Below are positions 9,355-17,396 of a stretch of 64,000 nucleotides of DNA, piece by piece. The position numbers and the translations under genes are program-made. The DNA lies in assembly GCF_005281615.1 (NCBI RefSeq), contig NZ_SZZM01000005.1, positions 310,001 to 374,000 of the forward strand. The letters are read 5' to 3'. Below the pieces are notes generated by a model that was given only the letters and a program-made list of their open reading frames with translations, ran no database searches and was not told where the DNA came from. Every line of letters starts with the position of its first letter. Position 1 is the stretch's first letter. The DNA comes from Rhodoligotrophos defluvii (lineage in GTDB: Bacteria; Pseudomonadota; Alphaproteobacteria; Rhizobiales; Im1).

Positions 9355-10725
9355 ATGGCCGTCAGCCCTCTTTTCAACTATATTCGCGAAACGCGATATG
9401 CGGATCTTCCGGTCGCAGTGCAACGAATGGCGGAGCGCTGCCTCCTGGATCTGGTCGGCACAGCTGCTGCCGGAACCGAGACGCCGCTTTCGACGATCAT
9501 CGGCAATCATGCGGTGAGAGGGTTCGGGGCCGGAGAGGGCGCCCCGAGGGCCCGACTTCTGTTCGACGGCCGGTATGCCAGCCCGATGGGGGCTGCCATG
9601 GCCGGCGGCATGACCATCGACAGCTTCGATTCGCATGACGGCCATGTGCTCACCAAGGGCCATGCCGGCTGCGCTATCCTGCCGGGCCTGTTGGCGCTCG
9701 CGGATGCCGCACCGGCGCCCATGAGCGGGGAAGAATTCCTGGCAAGCCTCGTGCTTGGCTACGAAATGGCGATCCGGGCAGGCATCGCCCTTCATGCGAC
9801 CGCACCCGACTATCACACCTCCGGCGCCTGGAACGCCCTTGGCGTGGCAGCGATCGCCTGCCGCCAGTGGGGGCTCGATGCAATCCGCTTCCGCGAGGCC
9901 TTGGGCATTGCAGAATATCACGGCCCCCGCAGCCAGATGATGCGCGGCATCGATTTCCCAACCATGGTGAAGGACGGCTCCGGCTGGGGCGCCATGGTCG
10001 GCCTGTCGGCCGCCTCGCTCGCCGCCGACGGCTTCACGGGTGCCCCCGCCATGGTGATCGAGAGCGCGGAGGTAGCCGATCTCTGGGCGGATCTCGGCAC
10101 CCGCTGGCGGATCCTCGAGCTCTATTTCAAGCCATACCCGACCTGCCGCTGGGCCCAACCGGCGGTCGATGCCGCGCTTGCGCTTCGCCGCCAGCATGGG
10201 GTCGATCCCCGGGAGATCGAGCGTATCGAGGTCGAGACTTTCCACAATGCGGTGCGATTGAGCAAGCGCCGGCCGCTGACCACCGAAGAGGCACAATATA
10301 GCCTGCCGTTCCCCGTGGCGGCAGCAATCGCGAGGGGCGAGCTTGCGCCCACGGATGTGTCTGGCGCGGCGCTCAGCGATCCTGCGATACTCGACCTGAG
10401 CGACCGCATTTCGCTGATCGAGGCACCGGATATCGAAGCGCGCTTTCCCGCTGAGCGATATGCGCGGGTGCGCTACCGGATGAAGGATGGTCGCCTGCTG
10501 CAAAGCGATACACTGCCGGCGCGAGGGGATGCGGAGCGGCCGCTTTCGGACGAGGAGATCATGGCCAAATTCCATTTGCTCGCCGATCGGGTGCTGGGTT
10601 CGCGGCGCGCCGGTGCGCTTGCCGACGCGGTATCGGGACTTGCGGAAGCCGGGTCGGTTTCCGGGCTGCTGGAGCTGCTGCTGACCGGGATCGGTCAAGG
10701 AGCGGCTGCCACTGCCGCGGCATGA
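9355..10725 (+). CDS. MmgE/PrpD family protein
   Basis: 456 aa, the usual length for the 2-methylcitrate dehydratase (PrpD)/MmgE/immune-responsive-gene fold. Seen: a helical N-terminal domain (LLDLVGTAAAGTETPL), the HDGHVLTKGHAG segment near residues 94-105, ILELYFKPYPTCRWAQPAVDA near residue 255, and a C-terminal small domain starting IERIEVETF. Family members dehydrate or decarboxylate tricarboxylic-type acids, but many in catabolic clusters have no assigned reaction. It lies between the MttB-family gene (113 bases upstream) and a regulator gene (24 bases downstream), all on one strand, so it likely belongs to the same pathway. I cannot name the substrate. Confidence 0.83.
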   Translation: MAVSPLFNYIRETRYADLPVAVQRMAERCLLDLVGTAAAGTETPLSTIIGNHAVRGFGAGEGAPRARLLFDGRYASPMGAAMAGGMTIDSFDSHDGHVLTKGHAGCAILPGLLALADAAPAPMSGEEFLASLVLGYEMAIRAGIALHATAPDYHTSGAWNALGVAAIACRQWGLDAIRFREALGIAEYHGPRSQMMRGIDFPTMVKDGSGWGAMVGLSAASLAADGFTGAPAMVIESAEVADLWADLGTRWRILELYFKPYPTCRWAQPAVDAALALRRQHGVDPREIERIEVETFHNAVRLSKRRPLTTEEAQYSLPFPVAAAIARGELAPTDVSGAALSDPAILDLSDRISLIEAPDIEARFPAERYARVRYRMKDGRLLQSDTLPARGDAERPLSDEEIMAKFHLLADRVLGSRRAGALADAVSGLAEAGSVSGLLELLLTGIGQGAAATAAA

Positions 10726-10749
10726 ACGGGATTGGGCAGGCGGGACATC

Positions 10750-11763
10750 ATGCCGGCAACATCGGAAATGCAGAAAAACCGGATCGTCTCTTCACTGCCG
10801 TCATCGGCGGAACGCGAGATCCGCTTCGCCGTGCTCGTCTTCCCCGGCTTTCCGCTCATGGCCTTCAGCTCGGTGATCGAGCCGCTGCGGGCTGCGAACC
10901 TGCTTGCGGGGAAACCCTGCTATTCCTGGATCACGGTCGGGCCAGGCGACGGCAAGCTCTTTGCGTCCAACGGCGTGGGCATCGAACCCGATCATTCCGC
11001 CCGCAATGCACCCTTGGTGGATCGGATCGTCGTCTGCTCGGGCGGGGATGCGGACCATGTCGTCGCCGACCATGCCACCGCCTGGATCCGGCGCAACCTA
11101 CGCGCCGGCGCCCATATCGGGGCGGTGGCGGATGCAGCCTTCTTCCTAGCGCGGCACGGCCTGCTGGACGGGCATGCCTGCACGCTGCACTGGACGAGCC
11201 AGGCTGCGTTCAGCGAAGCCTTTCCCCATCTCGAGATGCGCCGCGACCTTTACGTCATCGACCGGCGGCGGTTCACCTCCGCAGGCGGTGTCGGCAGTCT
11301 CGACATGATGCTGGACATGATCGGCAAGGATTTCGGTGCACCGCTCGCGGCGGGCGTGGCCGAATGGTACGTGCACAGCCCGCTGCGCTCCAGCGTGGAC
11401 CGGCGGATGATGCCGCTCAGGCTCCGCACCGGGATCCGCAATGAGCTCGTGCTCTCGGCGGTCGCCATCATGGAGGACGCGGTCGAGGACAACCTCACCA
11501 TGGCGCAGCTCGCAGACAGGCTGAAGGTCTCGCCCGACAAGCTGCAGCGCGCGTTCCAGCAGGAGCTGAGAACGGCGCCGAGCGCCTATTACCGGCGCCT
11601 CCGCCTCAAGCGGGCGGCGGACTTGCTGGCGCACTCGACGCTGCAGATCGGAGAGATCGCGCTCTGCTGCGGGTTCTGGAACGCCTCGAGCTTCTCGCGG
11701 GCGTTCAAGGAGCAGTTCGGCTGCTCGCCCGCCCGGACCAGGGGAGCCCGGGCCGCTGAGTGA
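10750..11763 (+). CDS. GlxA-family transcriptional regulator, second copy
   Basis: 337 aa from the ATG at 10750; a TTG 18 bases upstream is an alternative. N-terminal GATase1-like domain (AVLVFPGFPLMAFSSVIEPL) and C-terminal AraC-type helix-turn-helix pair (MAQLADRLKVSPDKLQRAF; IGEIALCCGFWNASSFSRAF). Same architecture as the gene at 6587-7576 but clearly diverged, so not a recent duplicate. It is followed by an intergenic region with a 14-bp palindrome and two TTGCGG boxes 21 bases apart, then the M24 hydrolase gene. It probably activates the M24/transporter operon, by analogy with GbdR-type regulators. Confidence 0.87.
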   Translation: MPATSEMQKNRIVSSLPSSAEREIRFAVLVFPGFPLMAFSSVIEPLRAANLLAGKPCYSWITVGPGDGKLFASNGVGIEPDHSARNAPLVDRIVVCSGGDADHVVADHATAWIRRNLRAGAHIGAVADAAFFLARHGLLDGHACTLHWTSQAAFSEAFPHLEMRRDLYVIDRRRFTSAGGVGSLDMMLDMIGKDFGAPLAAGVAEWYVHSPLRSSVDRRMMPLRLRTGIRNELVLSAVAIMEDAVEDNLTMAQLADRLKVSPDKLQRAFQQELRTAPSAYYRRLRLKRAADLLAHSTLQIGEIALCCGFWNASSFSRAFKEQFGCSPARTRGARAAE

Positions 11764-11797
11764 ATTGGGGGCACCGCAGGCATGCGCATCAGGGAGG

Positions 11798-11824
11798 TTG
11801 CGGAATTCCGCACAGAATTTGCGG
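11798..11824 (+). promoter_or_regulatory. Candidate AraC/GlxA-type operator
   Basis: Perfect palindrome TGCGGAATTCCGCA at 11799-11812, and the box TTGCGG repeated directly at 11798 and 11819, 21 bases (two helical turns) apart. Direct half-sites at this spacing are typical for AraC-type activators. A -10-like TCTAAT lies at 11847-11852 without a good -35, as expected for an activated promoter. The gene immediately upstream encodes such a regulator. Confidence 0.35.
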
Positions 11825-11881
11825 GTTTTGGAATAACGAGAACAGTTCTAATCCGCCATGCTGCCGGGGTGGAGGTGACGC

Positions 11882-13186
11882 ATGAGCATTGTGGTTTTTG
11901 ATCCGGACAAGGTTGAGGACGTCGATTTCTCGGACCGCATGCGCCATCCGGCCGCAGCCGATCCGGCCGGTGGCATGTGGCTGTCGGACACGGAGCCGTC
12001 CTTCATCGACGCGGATGCGCTGCGCAAAGGCAGGCTGAAGAAGCTGCGCGACTGGATGGCGGAGGCGGGCTACGGCGCCGTGGTCCTGTTCGATCCGTAT
12101 AACCAGCGCTATGCGACCGGCTCGCGCAACATGTTCGGCTATTTCTTACGGAACTCCACGCGCTACTTCTTCATCCCGACCGAGGGGCCGATCGTGCTCT
12201 TCGAGTACCCGCAGAGCTATCACGTCTCCATGGTGCTCGACACGATAGACGAGGCACGTCCCTCAAAGCTCGTGTGGTCTTCGGTCTCCGGTCGCGATGA
12301 CGAAACCGCCGGGCCGTTCGCCGAGGAAATCATCGATCTCCTGAAGACCCATGGCGGTGGGTCGATGAAGCTGGGCATGGATCGCTGCAGCCATATTCAG
12401 GCACTGGCGCTGGAGAAGCGCGGCGCCGTCGTGAAGGACTGCCAGGCCGAGATTCTTGCCGTGCGTGCGGTGAAGACCCCCGAGGAAATCAAGTGCCTGC
12501 AGGTGTCCATGGCCGGCGCCGAGGCCGCGGTGGCGGCGGTGCGCGAGGCGATCAAGCCGGGCGTTTCCGAGAACGAGCTGTTCGCCATCATGTATCATGA
12601 GGTCATCCGCCAGGGCGGCGAGTTCATTGAGACGCGGCTCCTCTCATCGGGACAGCGCACCAACCCGTGGTTCAACGAGGCGAGCGGGCGCAAGATCAGG
12701 CCCGGCGAGCTGGTCGCGCTCGATACGGACACGATCGGATGCTACGGCTATTTCTCGGATTTCTCCCGCACGTTCCGCTGCGGTCCGGGCAAGCCGACGG
12801 AATATCAGAAATTGCTGTACCGGATGGCCTACGACCAGGTGCAGCACAATATCGCCATCGTGAAGCCGGGAATGGCTTTCCGCGAGATCGCCGAGAAGGC
12901 CTGGAAGATCCCGGACCGGTTCGTCGACCAGCGCTACACCTCCGTCATGCACGGTGTGGGCATGCATGGCGAAACGCCCTTCATCGCGCATGCCATGGAT
13001 TACGAGACCTATGGACGCGATGGGATCCTGCTCCCCGGCATGGTGGTGAGCGTCGAGAGCTATATCGGCGAGAAGGGCGGCCGCGAGGGCGTGAAGCTCG
13101 AGGACGAGATCCTGATCACGGAGACCGGCACGGAGCTCCTGTCCCGCTTCCCTTACGAGGACGAATTTCTGAACGGGCAGGTGTAA
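11882..13186 (+). CDS. M24-family metallohydrolase resembling DMSP lyase DddP
   Basis: 434 aa pita-bread-fold protein. Metal ligands D281, D283, D293 (ALDTDTIGCYGYFSD), H357 (SVMHGVG), E392 and E407 are all present and sit at a constant offset of 14 from the six ligands I recall for DddP; Y352 also matches DddP Y366. Blocks THGGGSMKLGMDR and IETRLLSSGQRTNPWF are strongly DddP-like. However, the residue matching the proposed DddP catalytic base D377 is Gly363. So the fold and metal centre are kept but DMSP lyase activity is doubtful; an amide or ester hydrolase on a betaine-like compound is an alternative. It starts an operon with the isochorismatase-fold gene and the betaine importer. Confidence 0.75.
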   Translation: MSIVVFDPDKVEDVDFSDRMRHPAAADPAGGMWLSDTEPSFIDADALRKGRLKKLRDWMAEAGYGAVVLFDPYNQRYATGSRNMFGYFLRNSTRYFFIPTEGPIVLFEYPQSYHVSMVLDTIDEARPSKLVWSSVSGRDDETAGPFAEEIIDLLKTHGGGSMKLGMDRCSHIQALALEKRGAVVKDCQAEILAVRAVKTPEEIKCLQVSMAGAEAAVAAVREAIKPGVSENELFAIMYHEVIRQGGEFIETRLLSSGQRTNPWFNEASGRKIRPGELVALDTDTIGCYGYFSDFSRTFRCGPGKPTEYQKLLYRMAYDQVQHNIAIVKPGMAFREIAEKAWKIPDRFVDQRYTSVMHGVGMHGETPFIAHAMDYETYGRDGILLPGMVVSVESYIGEKGGREGVKLEDEILITETGTELLSRFPYEDEFLNGQV

Positions 13187-13867
13187 ATGAGGCGCCCGCT
13201 CTCGATCGACCCAGCCAGGACCGCGGGGCTGTTCATCGATCTCCAGGAGGAGCATCGACAGGATCCACGCTATCTCGTGGCGGGGTTCGAGAGCGTGCTT
13301 AGGAATGTGCGGCGGCTGCAGGAGGCGGAACGCCGCAATGGTGTCCTGCTCTGCCACTGCTCCTACGTGGTCGACCTTGCCGCCGAGGCCAAGTCGTTTC
13401 ATCCGGTTATGGCGGATGGGCGCTCGGCCTTCAGCGCCAAGGGCGATCCCTGGACGGCGCTCTGCCCGGAGGTCGCGCCGGCGCCGGGCGAGCTGCATTT
13501 CGTGAAATCGGAGGCGAGTGCCTTCGGGTCCCCGCAGCTCGCCATGGCGCTGGCGGAGAGGCGGGTTGAATGGCTCGTGGTGGCGGGTGTCTGGACCGAG
13601 GCCTGTGTCGACGCCACGGTCAAGGATGCGATCGCCGCCGGCCTGCGGGTGCTGTTGGTCAAGGATGCTTGCGGCAGCGGAACGGCCGCGATGCACCAGA
13701 CGGGCGTGCTCAACTTGGCGAACCGGCTCTATGGCGGCGCCGTGACGGACACGGACGGGGCGTGCCGGCTTCTCGACGGCGAGACCGTCGAGGTTTGGCA
13801 GGTCGAAGGCTCGGTGCCGCTGCGGTTCACTTTCGAGACGGCAGAACCGCTTTATCGGAGTCTTTGA
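13187..13867 (+). CDS. Isochorismatase-fold cysteine hydrolase
   Basis: 226 aa. The Asp-Lys-Cys triad is visible: D18 (LFIDLQEEH), K107 (HFVKSEAS) and C140 (GVWTEACVDATVKDA). The family includes nicotinamidase, N-carbamoylsarcosine amidohydrolase, biuret hydrolase and RutB; all cut small amide or carbamoyl bonds through a cysteine acyl-enzyme. The ATG follows the upstream M24 gene's TAA with no gap, so the two are translated together and may act in sequence. N-carbamoylsarcosine amidase is an attractive guess, given hyuAB and the DAO oxidase nearby, but sequence alone does not fix the substrate. Confidence 0.83.
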   Translation: MRRPLSIDPARTAGLFIDLQEEHRQDPRYLVAGFESVLRNVRRLQEAERRNGVLLCHCSYVVDLAAEAKSFHPVMADGRSAFSAKGDPWTALCPEVAPAPGELHFVKSEASAFGSPQLAMALAERRVEWLVVAGVWTEACVDATVKDAIAAGLRVLLVKDACGSGTAAMHQTGVLNLANRLYGGAVTDTDGACRLLDGETVEVWQVEGSVPLRFTFETAEPLYRSL

Positions 13868-13896
13868 CCCGAATGCATCTCTGACAGGGCGCTGCG

Positions 13897-14559
13897 ATGG
13901 AAATTCTGCAGTTCATGATGGCGAACATCGACCTGATCGGCGAAAGAACGCTGCAGCATATCTCCATCGTGTTCGTTGCCGTCTCGATTGCCGTCGTGAC
14001 CGCCGTTCCAATCGGGATCGCGGTCACACAGTCGAAAACCGCCGCCGACACCGTGCTCTACTTCGCTTCGATGATGATCACGGTCCCCTCGATCGCACTG
14101 TTCGGGCTGATGATCCCCCTGCTGTCGCCGATCGGCCATGGCATCGGTTATGTGCCCGCAGTGATCGCGGTGATCCTCTACTCTCAGCTCCCCATCATCC
14201 GCAACACCTACACCGCAATCGCCAATGTCGATCCGGCACTGAGAGAGGCCGCGAAGGGCATGGGCATGAGCACGGGGCAGCGGCTTTTCCAGATCGAGAT
14301 CCCGCTGGCAGCCCCGGTGATCATGGCCGGCATCCGCACGGCCGTCGTGATGAATATCGGTGTGACCGCCATCGCCGCCTATATCGGCGCGGGTGGGCTC
14401 GGCGTGTTCATCTCGCGCGGCATCAGCCAGTCGGATCCTCGCCAGCTCGTGACCGGGGCGGTGTGCGTCTCGCTGCTCGCCATTGCAGCTGACCTCGCCT
14501 TGGCGCTCCTTCAGCGCCTCATGACGTCGCGAGGCATCCGCAGCGAGGTCGTGCTGTGA
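13897..14559 (+). CDS. Betaine/osmoprotectant ABC permease (OpuC/YehW type)
   Basis: 220 aa inner-membrane protein with five or six hydrophobic segments and the EAA loop REAAKGMGMSTGQRLFQIEIP near residue 125. Single-domain permease of the OpuCB/ProW/OsmY class. Its TGA overlaps the GTG of the ATPase gene (GTGA at 14556-14559). A second, longer permease gene follows the ATPase, and two binding-protein genes complete the importer. Expected ligand: glycine betaine, choline, carnitine or a related quaternary amine; here it probably feeds catabolism because it sits with hydrolase genes. Confidence 0.87.
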   Translation: MEILQFMMANIDLIGERTLQHISIVFVAVSIAVVTAVPIGIAVTQSKTAADTVLYFASMMITVPSIALFGLMIPLLSPIGHGIGYVPAVIAVILYSQLPIIRNTYTAIANVDPALREAAKGMGMSTGQRLFQIEIPLAAPVIMAGIRTAVVMNIGVTAIAAYIGAGGLGVFISRGISQSDPRQLVTGAVCVSLLAIAADLALALLQRLMTSRGIRSEVVL

Positions 14560-15644
14560 TCCGGCTCCAGCATCTCAGGAAGGTCTTTCCGACGCGCGAC
14601 GGCGAAATCACCGCGGTGGACGATGTCAGCCTCGAACTCCCGGCGGGCGAGATCTGCGTGCTTCTCGGCCCCTCGGGCTGCGGCAAGACGACCACCATGA
14701 AGATGATCAACCGCCTGGTGCAGCCGACCAGCGGCAAGATCTTCATAGACGGCCGCGACACGGCCTCGGTGGACCCGATCCAGCTCAGGCGGACCATTGG
14801 CTACGTCATCCAGCAGGTCGGCTTGTTTCCCAACAAGACGGTGGCCGACAACATCTGCACCGTCCCGGACCTGCTGGGCTGGGACAGGAACAAGGCGCGG
14901 GCGCGGGCGGGCGAGCTCCTGGAGCTGGTCGGCATGGAGCCGGCGATCTTCATGAACCGCTATCCCCGCGAGCTGTCCGGCGGCCAGCAGCAGCGGGTGG
15001 GCGTGCTGCGGGCGCTTGCCGCCGACCCGCCCGTGATGCTCATGGACGAGCCTTTCGGCGCCATCGATCCGATCAATCGCGAGGTGATCCAGGATGAGTT
15101 CCTGCGCATGCAGCAGACGCTGCGCAAGACCATCATCTTCGTCTCACACGACCTCGACGAAGCGGTGAAGATGGCCGACAAGATCGCCATTTTCCGGGCC
15201 GGCAGGCTTGAGCAGTTCGCGAGCCCCGAGCGCCTGCTCGCCAGGCCGGCCACCGGCTTCGTCGAAAGCTTCCTGGGCAGCGATCGGGCGCTCAAGCAGC
15301 TGCGGCTGGTGCGCGTGGCGGACGCCATGGTGACCGGCGATGGCGTGACCCAGGCCGGGGACGTCGCGCGGGCCCGGGACATCATGCAGCGATCCGGCCT
15401 GCCGGCCGCCATCCTTGTCGACGGCGAAGGCCGCCCGGCCGCTTATGTCCAGCACGGAGCGCTCGAGCCTCAGCCGGTGCGAGCGACGGTGCCGGTCTCG
15501 GCCGACCTGCGCAGCGCCGTTTCCCTGATGTTCGCGCAAGACATGACGGTGCTGCCCTGTGTCGACGACGGGGGGTTGCTCAAGGGCGTCCTGACCCATC
15601 GTTCGATCGTCGACAGCCTCGCTCGCTCGAGGTCCGCGTCATGA
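14556..15644 (+). CDS. Betaine/osmoprotectant ABC ATP-binding protein with CBS domains
   Basis: 362 aa. Walker A GPSGCGKTT, signature LSGGQQQR, Walker B VMLMDEPFGAIDP and the switch His in FVSHDLDEAVKMAD mark the ABC domain (residues 1-240). The C-terminal 100 residues form a CBS pair, as in OpuCA/ProV; in those proteins the CBS region tunes transport to ionic strength. Starts at a GTG within the GTGA overlap with the upstream permease, and its own TGA overlaps the next ATG (15641-15644). Part of a five-gene importer operon. Confidence 0.9.
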   Translation: MIRLQHLRKVFPTRDGEITAVDDVSLELPAGEICVLLGPSGCGKTTTMKMINRLVQPTSGKIFIDGRDTASVDPIQLRRTIGYVIQQVGLFPNKTVADNICTVPDLLGWDRNKARARAGELLELVGMEPAIFMNRYPRELSGGQQQRVGVLRALAADPPVMLMDEPFGAIDPINREVIQDEFLRMQQTLRKTIIFVSHDLDEAVKMADKIAIFRAGRLEQFASPERLLARPATGFVESFLGSDRALKQLRLVRVADAMVTGDGVTQAGDVARARDIMQRSGLPAAILVDGEGRPAAYVQHGALEPQPVRATVPVSADLRSAVSLMFAQDMTVLPCVDDGGLLKGVLTHRSIVDSLARSRSAS

Positions 15645-16435
15645 GCGAAGCCGGCACGCAGCGCCTTGACCTGCCGGCCTCGCGGAAAGCCGTGGCCAGG
15701 GCGGCCATGCCCGAGGGCGCCCCCGGCCGCATGGCCATGCTGATCTGGCTGGTCATCGGGCTTCTGGTCGCTGCCTGGGCCTGGTCCAGCGGCATGCCGG
15801 CCGAGATCCTCAGCTACTGGGACGACATCACCTATCTCACCGTTCAGCATGTCGAGCTCGTCGCCTGGGCGGGCGGACTTGCGGTCCTTGCGGGCGTGCC
15901 GTTCGGGGCTTTGCTGGCGCGCCCCGCTTTCCGCAAGGTTTCCGAACTCATCCTGCAGGTGTTCAATCTCGGCTCCACCATCCCGACGCTGGCCATTCTT
16001 GCGCTGTCGATGACGGTTCTGGGCATCGGCACTGTGCCGGCCGTTTTCGGGCTCTGGGCGGCGACGCTGCTGCCGATCGTGCGGAATACCTTCACCGGTC
16101 TGCGTGCCGTTCCGCCCTATCTGCTGGAGGCGGCCCGCGGCATGGGCATGACGCCGTGGCAAGTGTTCTGGCGTGTGGAGCTGCCGAATGCCCTGTTCGT
16201 GATCTTCGGCGGCATTAGGACGGCGCTGGCGATTTGCGTCGGCTCGGCGCCGCTGGCTTTCCTGATCGGCGCCGGAGGCCTGGGTGAGCTGATCTTCACC
16301 GGCATTGCCCTCGACGAGCTGCCGATGATGCTGGCGGGTGCCATTCCAACCGCACTGCTCGCAGTTGCCACCGACTTCATTGTCGGCCGGCTGCAATACT
16401 ACTTGGTGCCGCGAGGGATAAATCCGCTCCGGTGA
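15641..16435 (+). CDS. Betaine/osmoprotectant ABC permease, second subunit
   Basis: 264 aa. A cytoplasmic N-terminal tail of about 25 residues leads into membrane segments (MLIWLVIGLLVAAWAWSSG, and others); the EAA loop is EAARGMGMTPWQVFWRVELP. It pairs with the 220-aa permease to form a heterodimeric channel as in OpuCB-OpuCD or YehW-YehY. Four-base ATGA overlap with the ATPase gene ensures coupled translation. Confidence 0.87.
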   Translation: MSEAGTQRLDLPASRKAVARAAMPEGAPGRMAMLIWLVIGLLVAAWAWSSGMPAEILSYWDDITYLTVQHVELVAWAGGLAVLAGVPFGALLARPAFRKVSELILQVFNLGSTIPTLAILALSMTVLGIGTVPAVFGLWAATLLPIVRNTFTGLRAVPPYLLEAARGMGMTPWQVFWRVELPNALFVIFGGIRTALAICVGSAPLAFLIGAGGLGELIFTGIALDELPMMLAGAIPTALLAVATDFIVGRLQYYLVPRGINPLR

Positions 16436-16477
16436 GAGGTCAACCACGGGAAATAACAGAAGAGGAGGAGGACCGAG

Positions 16478-17368
16478 ATGACCATTCTACCTAGGTTAGT
16501 CACCATCATCCTGTCGGCGATGCTGATGACCATTGCGCCAGCTGCTTTCGCCAAGGAATTGACCGTCGGCGGCAAAGGCTTCACCGAGCAGCTCATCATC
16601 GCCGAAATCACCAAGCAGCTGCTGGAGAGCAAGGGCTACAAGATCGACAAGAAGGATGGGATGGGCACGAAGATCGTGCGTGCGGCGCTGGAGGGTGGCG
16701 AGGTCGACCTTTATTGGGAATATACCGGCACCTCTCTCGTCACCTTCAACAAGGTGACGGAGAAGCTCTCGCCGGAACAGACCTATGAGCGGGTGAAGCA
16801 GCTCGATGGCGAAAAGGGCCTGGTGTGGCTCACGCCCTCCAAGGCGAACAACACCTACGCCATGGCGGTTCGCAAGAACAATCCGAAGACGGACGGCTTG
16901 AAGACCATCTCCGACATGGCCGCCGCCTATAACGCCGGCAAGCCGCTGATTATGGGCACGACGGCCGAATTCCCCAAGCGGGAAGACGGGCTCCTCGGCC
17001 TGCAGAAGGCCTATGGCTTCGAGGCGGGGCGTGAGCATGTCAGGCCGATGGATCTGGGGCTCGCCTACAGGGCGCTTGCCAACGGTGATCTCGACGTCAT
17101 CTCGGCGCAAGCCACCGACGGGCAGATTGCGGCGATGGACCTGATGCTGCTCGAGGACGACAAGGGCTTCTTCCCGAACTACGCCATGACGCCGGTAGTG
17201 CGAGCCGAGGTGCTTGAGGCCAACCCGGATCTGCGGCCGATCCTCGAGGGCCTTGCCGCCAAGCTCGACGACTCCGTCATGCAGCGGCTCAATGCCGAGG
17301 TCGACGTCAATAAGAAGACAGTGGAGGAGGTCGCGACCGACTTCCTGAGGGAGAACGGCCTCAGCTGA
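16478..17368 (+). CDS. Betaine/osmoprotectant-binding protein, copy 1 (OpuAC/OsmF family)
   Basis: 296 aa with a Sec signal peptide (hydrophobic core then AAFA|KE near residue 26) and no lipobox, so a periplasmic soluble protein. Mature start LTVGGKGFTEQ and the block DLYWEYTGTSLVTFNKV are typical of YehZ/OsmF/OpuCC binding proteins, whose Trp/Tyr residues cage a quaternary amine. It is preceded by a strong ribosome site (AGGAGGAGG), giving high expression relative to the membrane parts. The adjacent gene is a close paralogue. Confidence 0.88.
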   Translation: MTILPRLVTIILSAMLMTIAPAAFAKELTVGGKGFTEQLIIAEITKQLLESKGYKIDKKDGMGTKIVRAALEGGEVDLYWEYTGTSLVTFNKVTEKLSPEQTYERVKQLDGEKGLVWLTPSKANNTYAMAVRKNNPKTDGLKTISDMAAAYNAGKPLIMGTTAEFPKREDGLLGLQKAYGFEAGREHVRPMDLGLAYRALANGDLDVISAQATDGQIAAMDLMLLEDDKGFFPNYAMTPVVRAEVLEANPDLRPILEGLAAKLDDSVMQRLNAEVDVNKKTVEEVATDFLRENGLS

Positions 17369-17396
17369 GGTTTAATGACAGCATAGGAGAGATCAG

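Noticed and set aside
11882-13186. Naming the M24 protein as DMSP lyase DddP
   Set aside because: The metal site matches but the residue at the proposed catalytic base position is Gly, so only a family resemblance is claimed.
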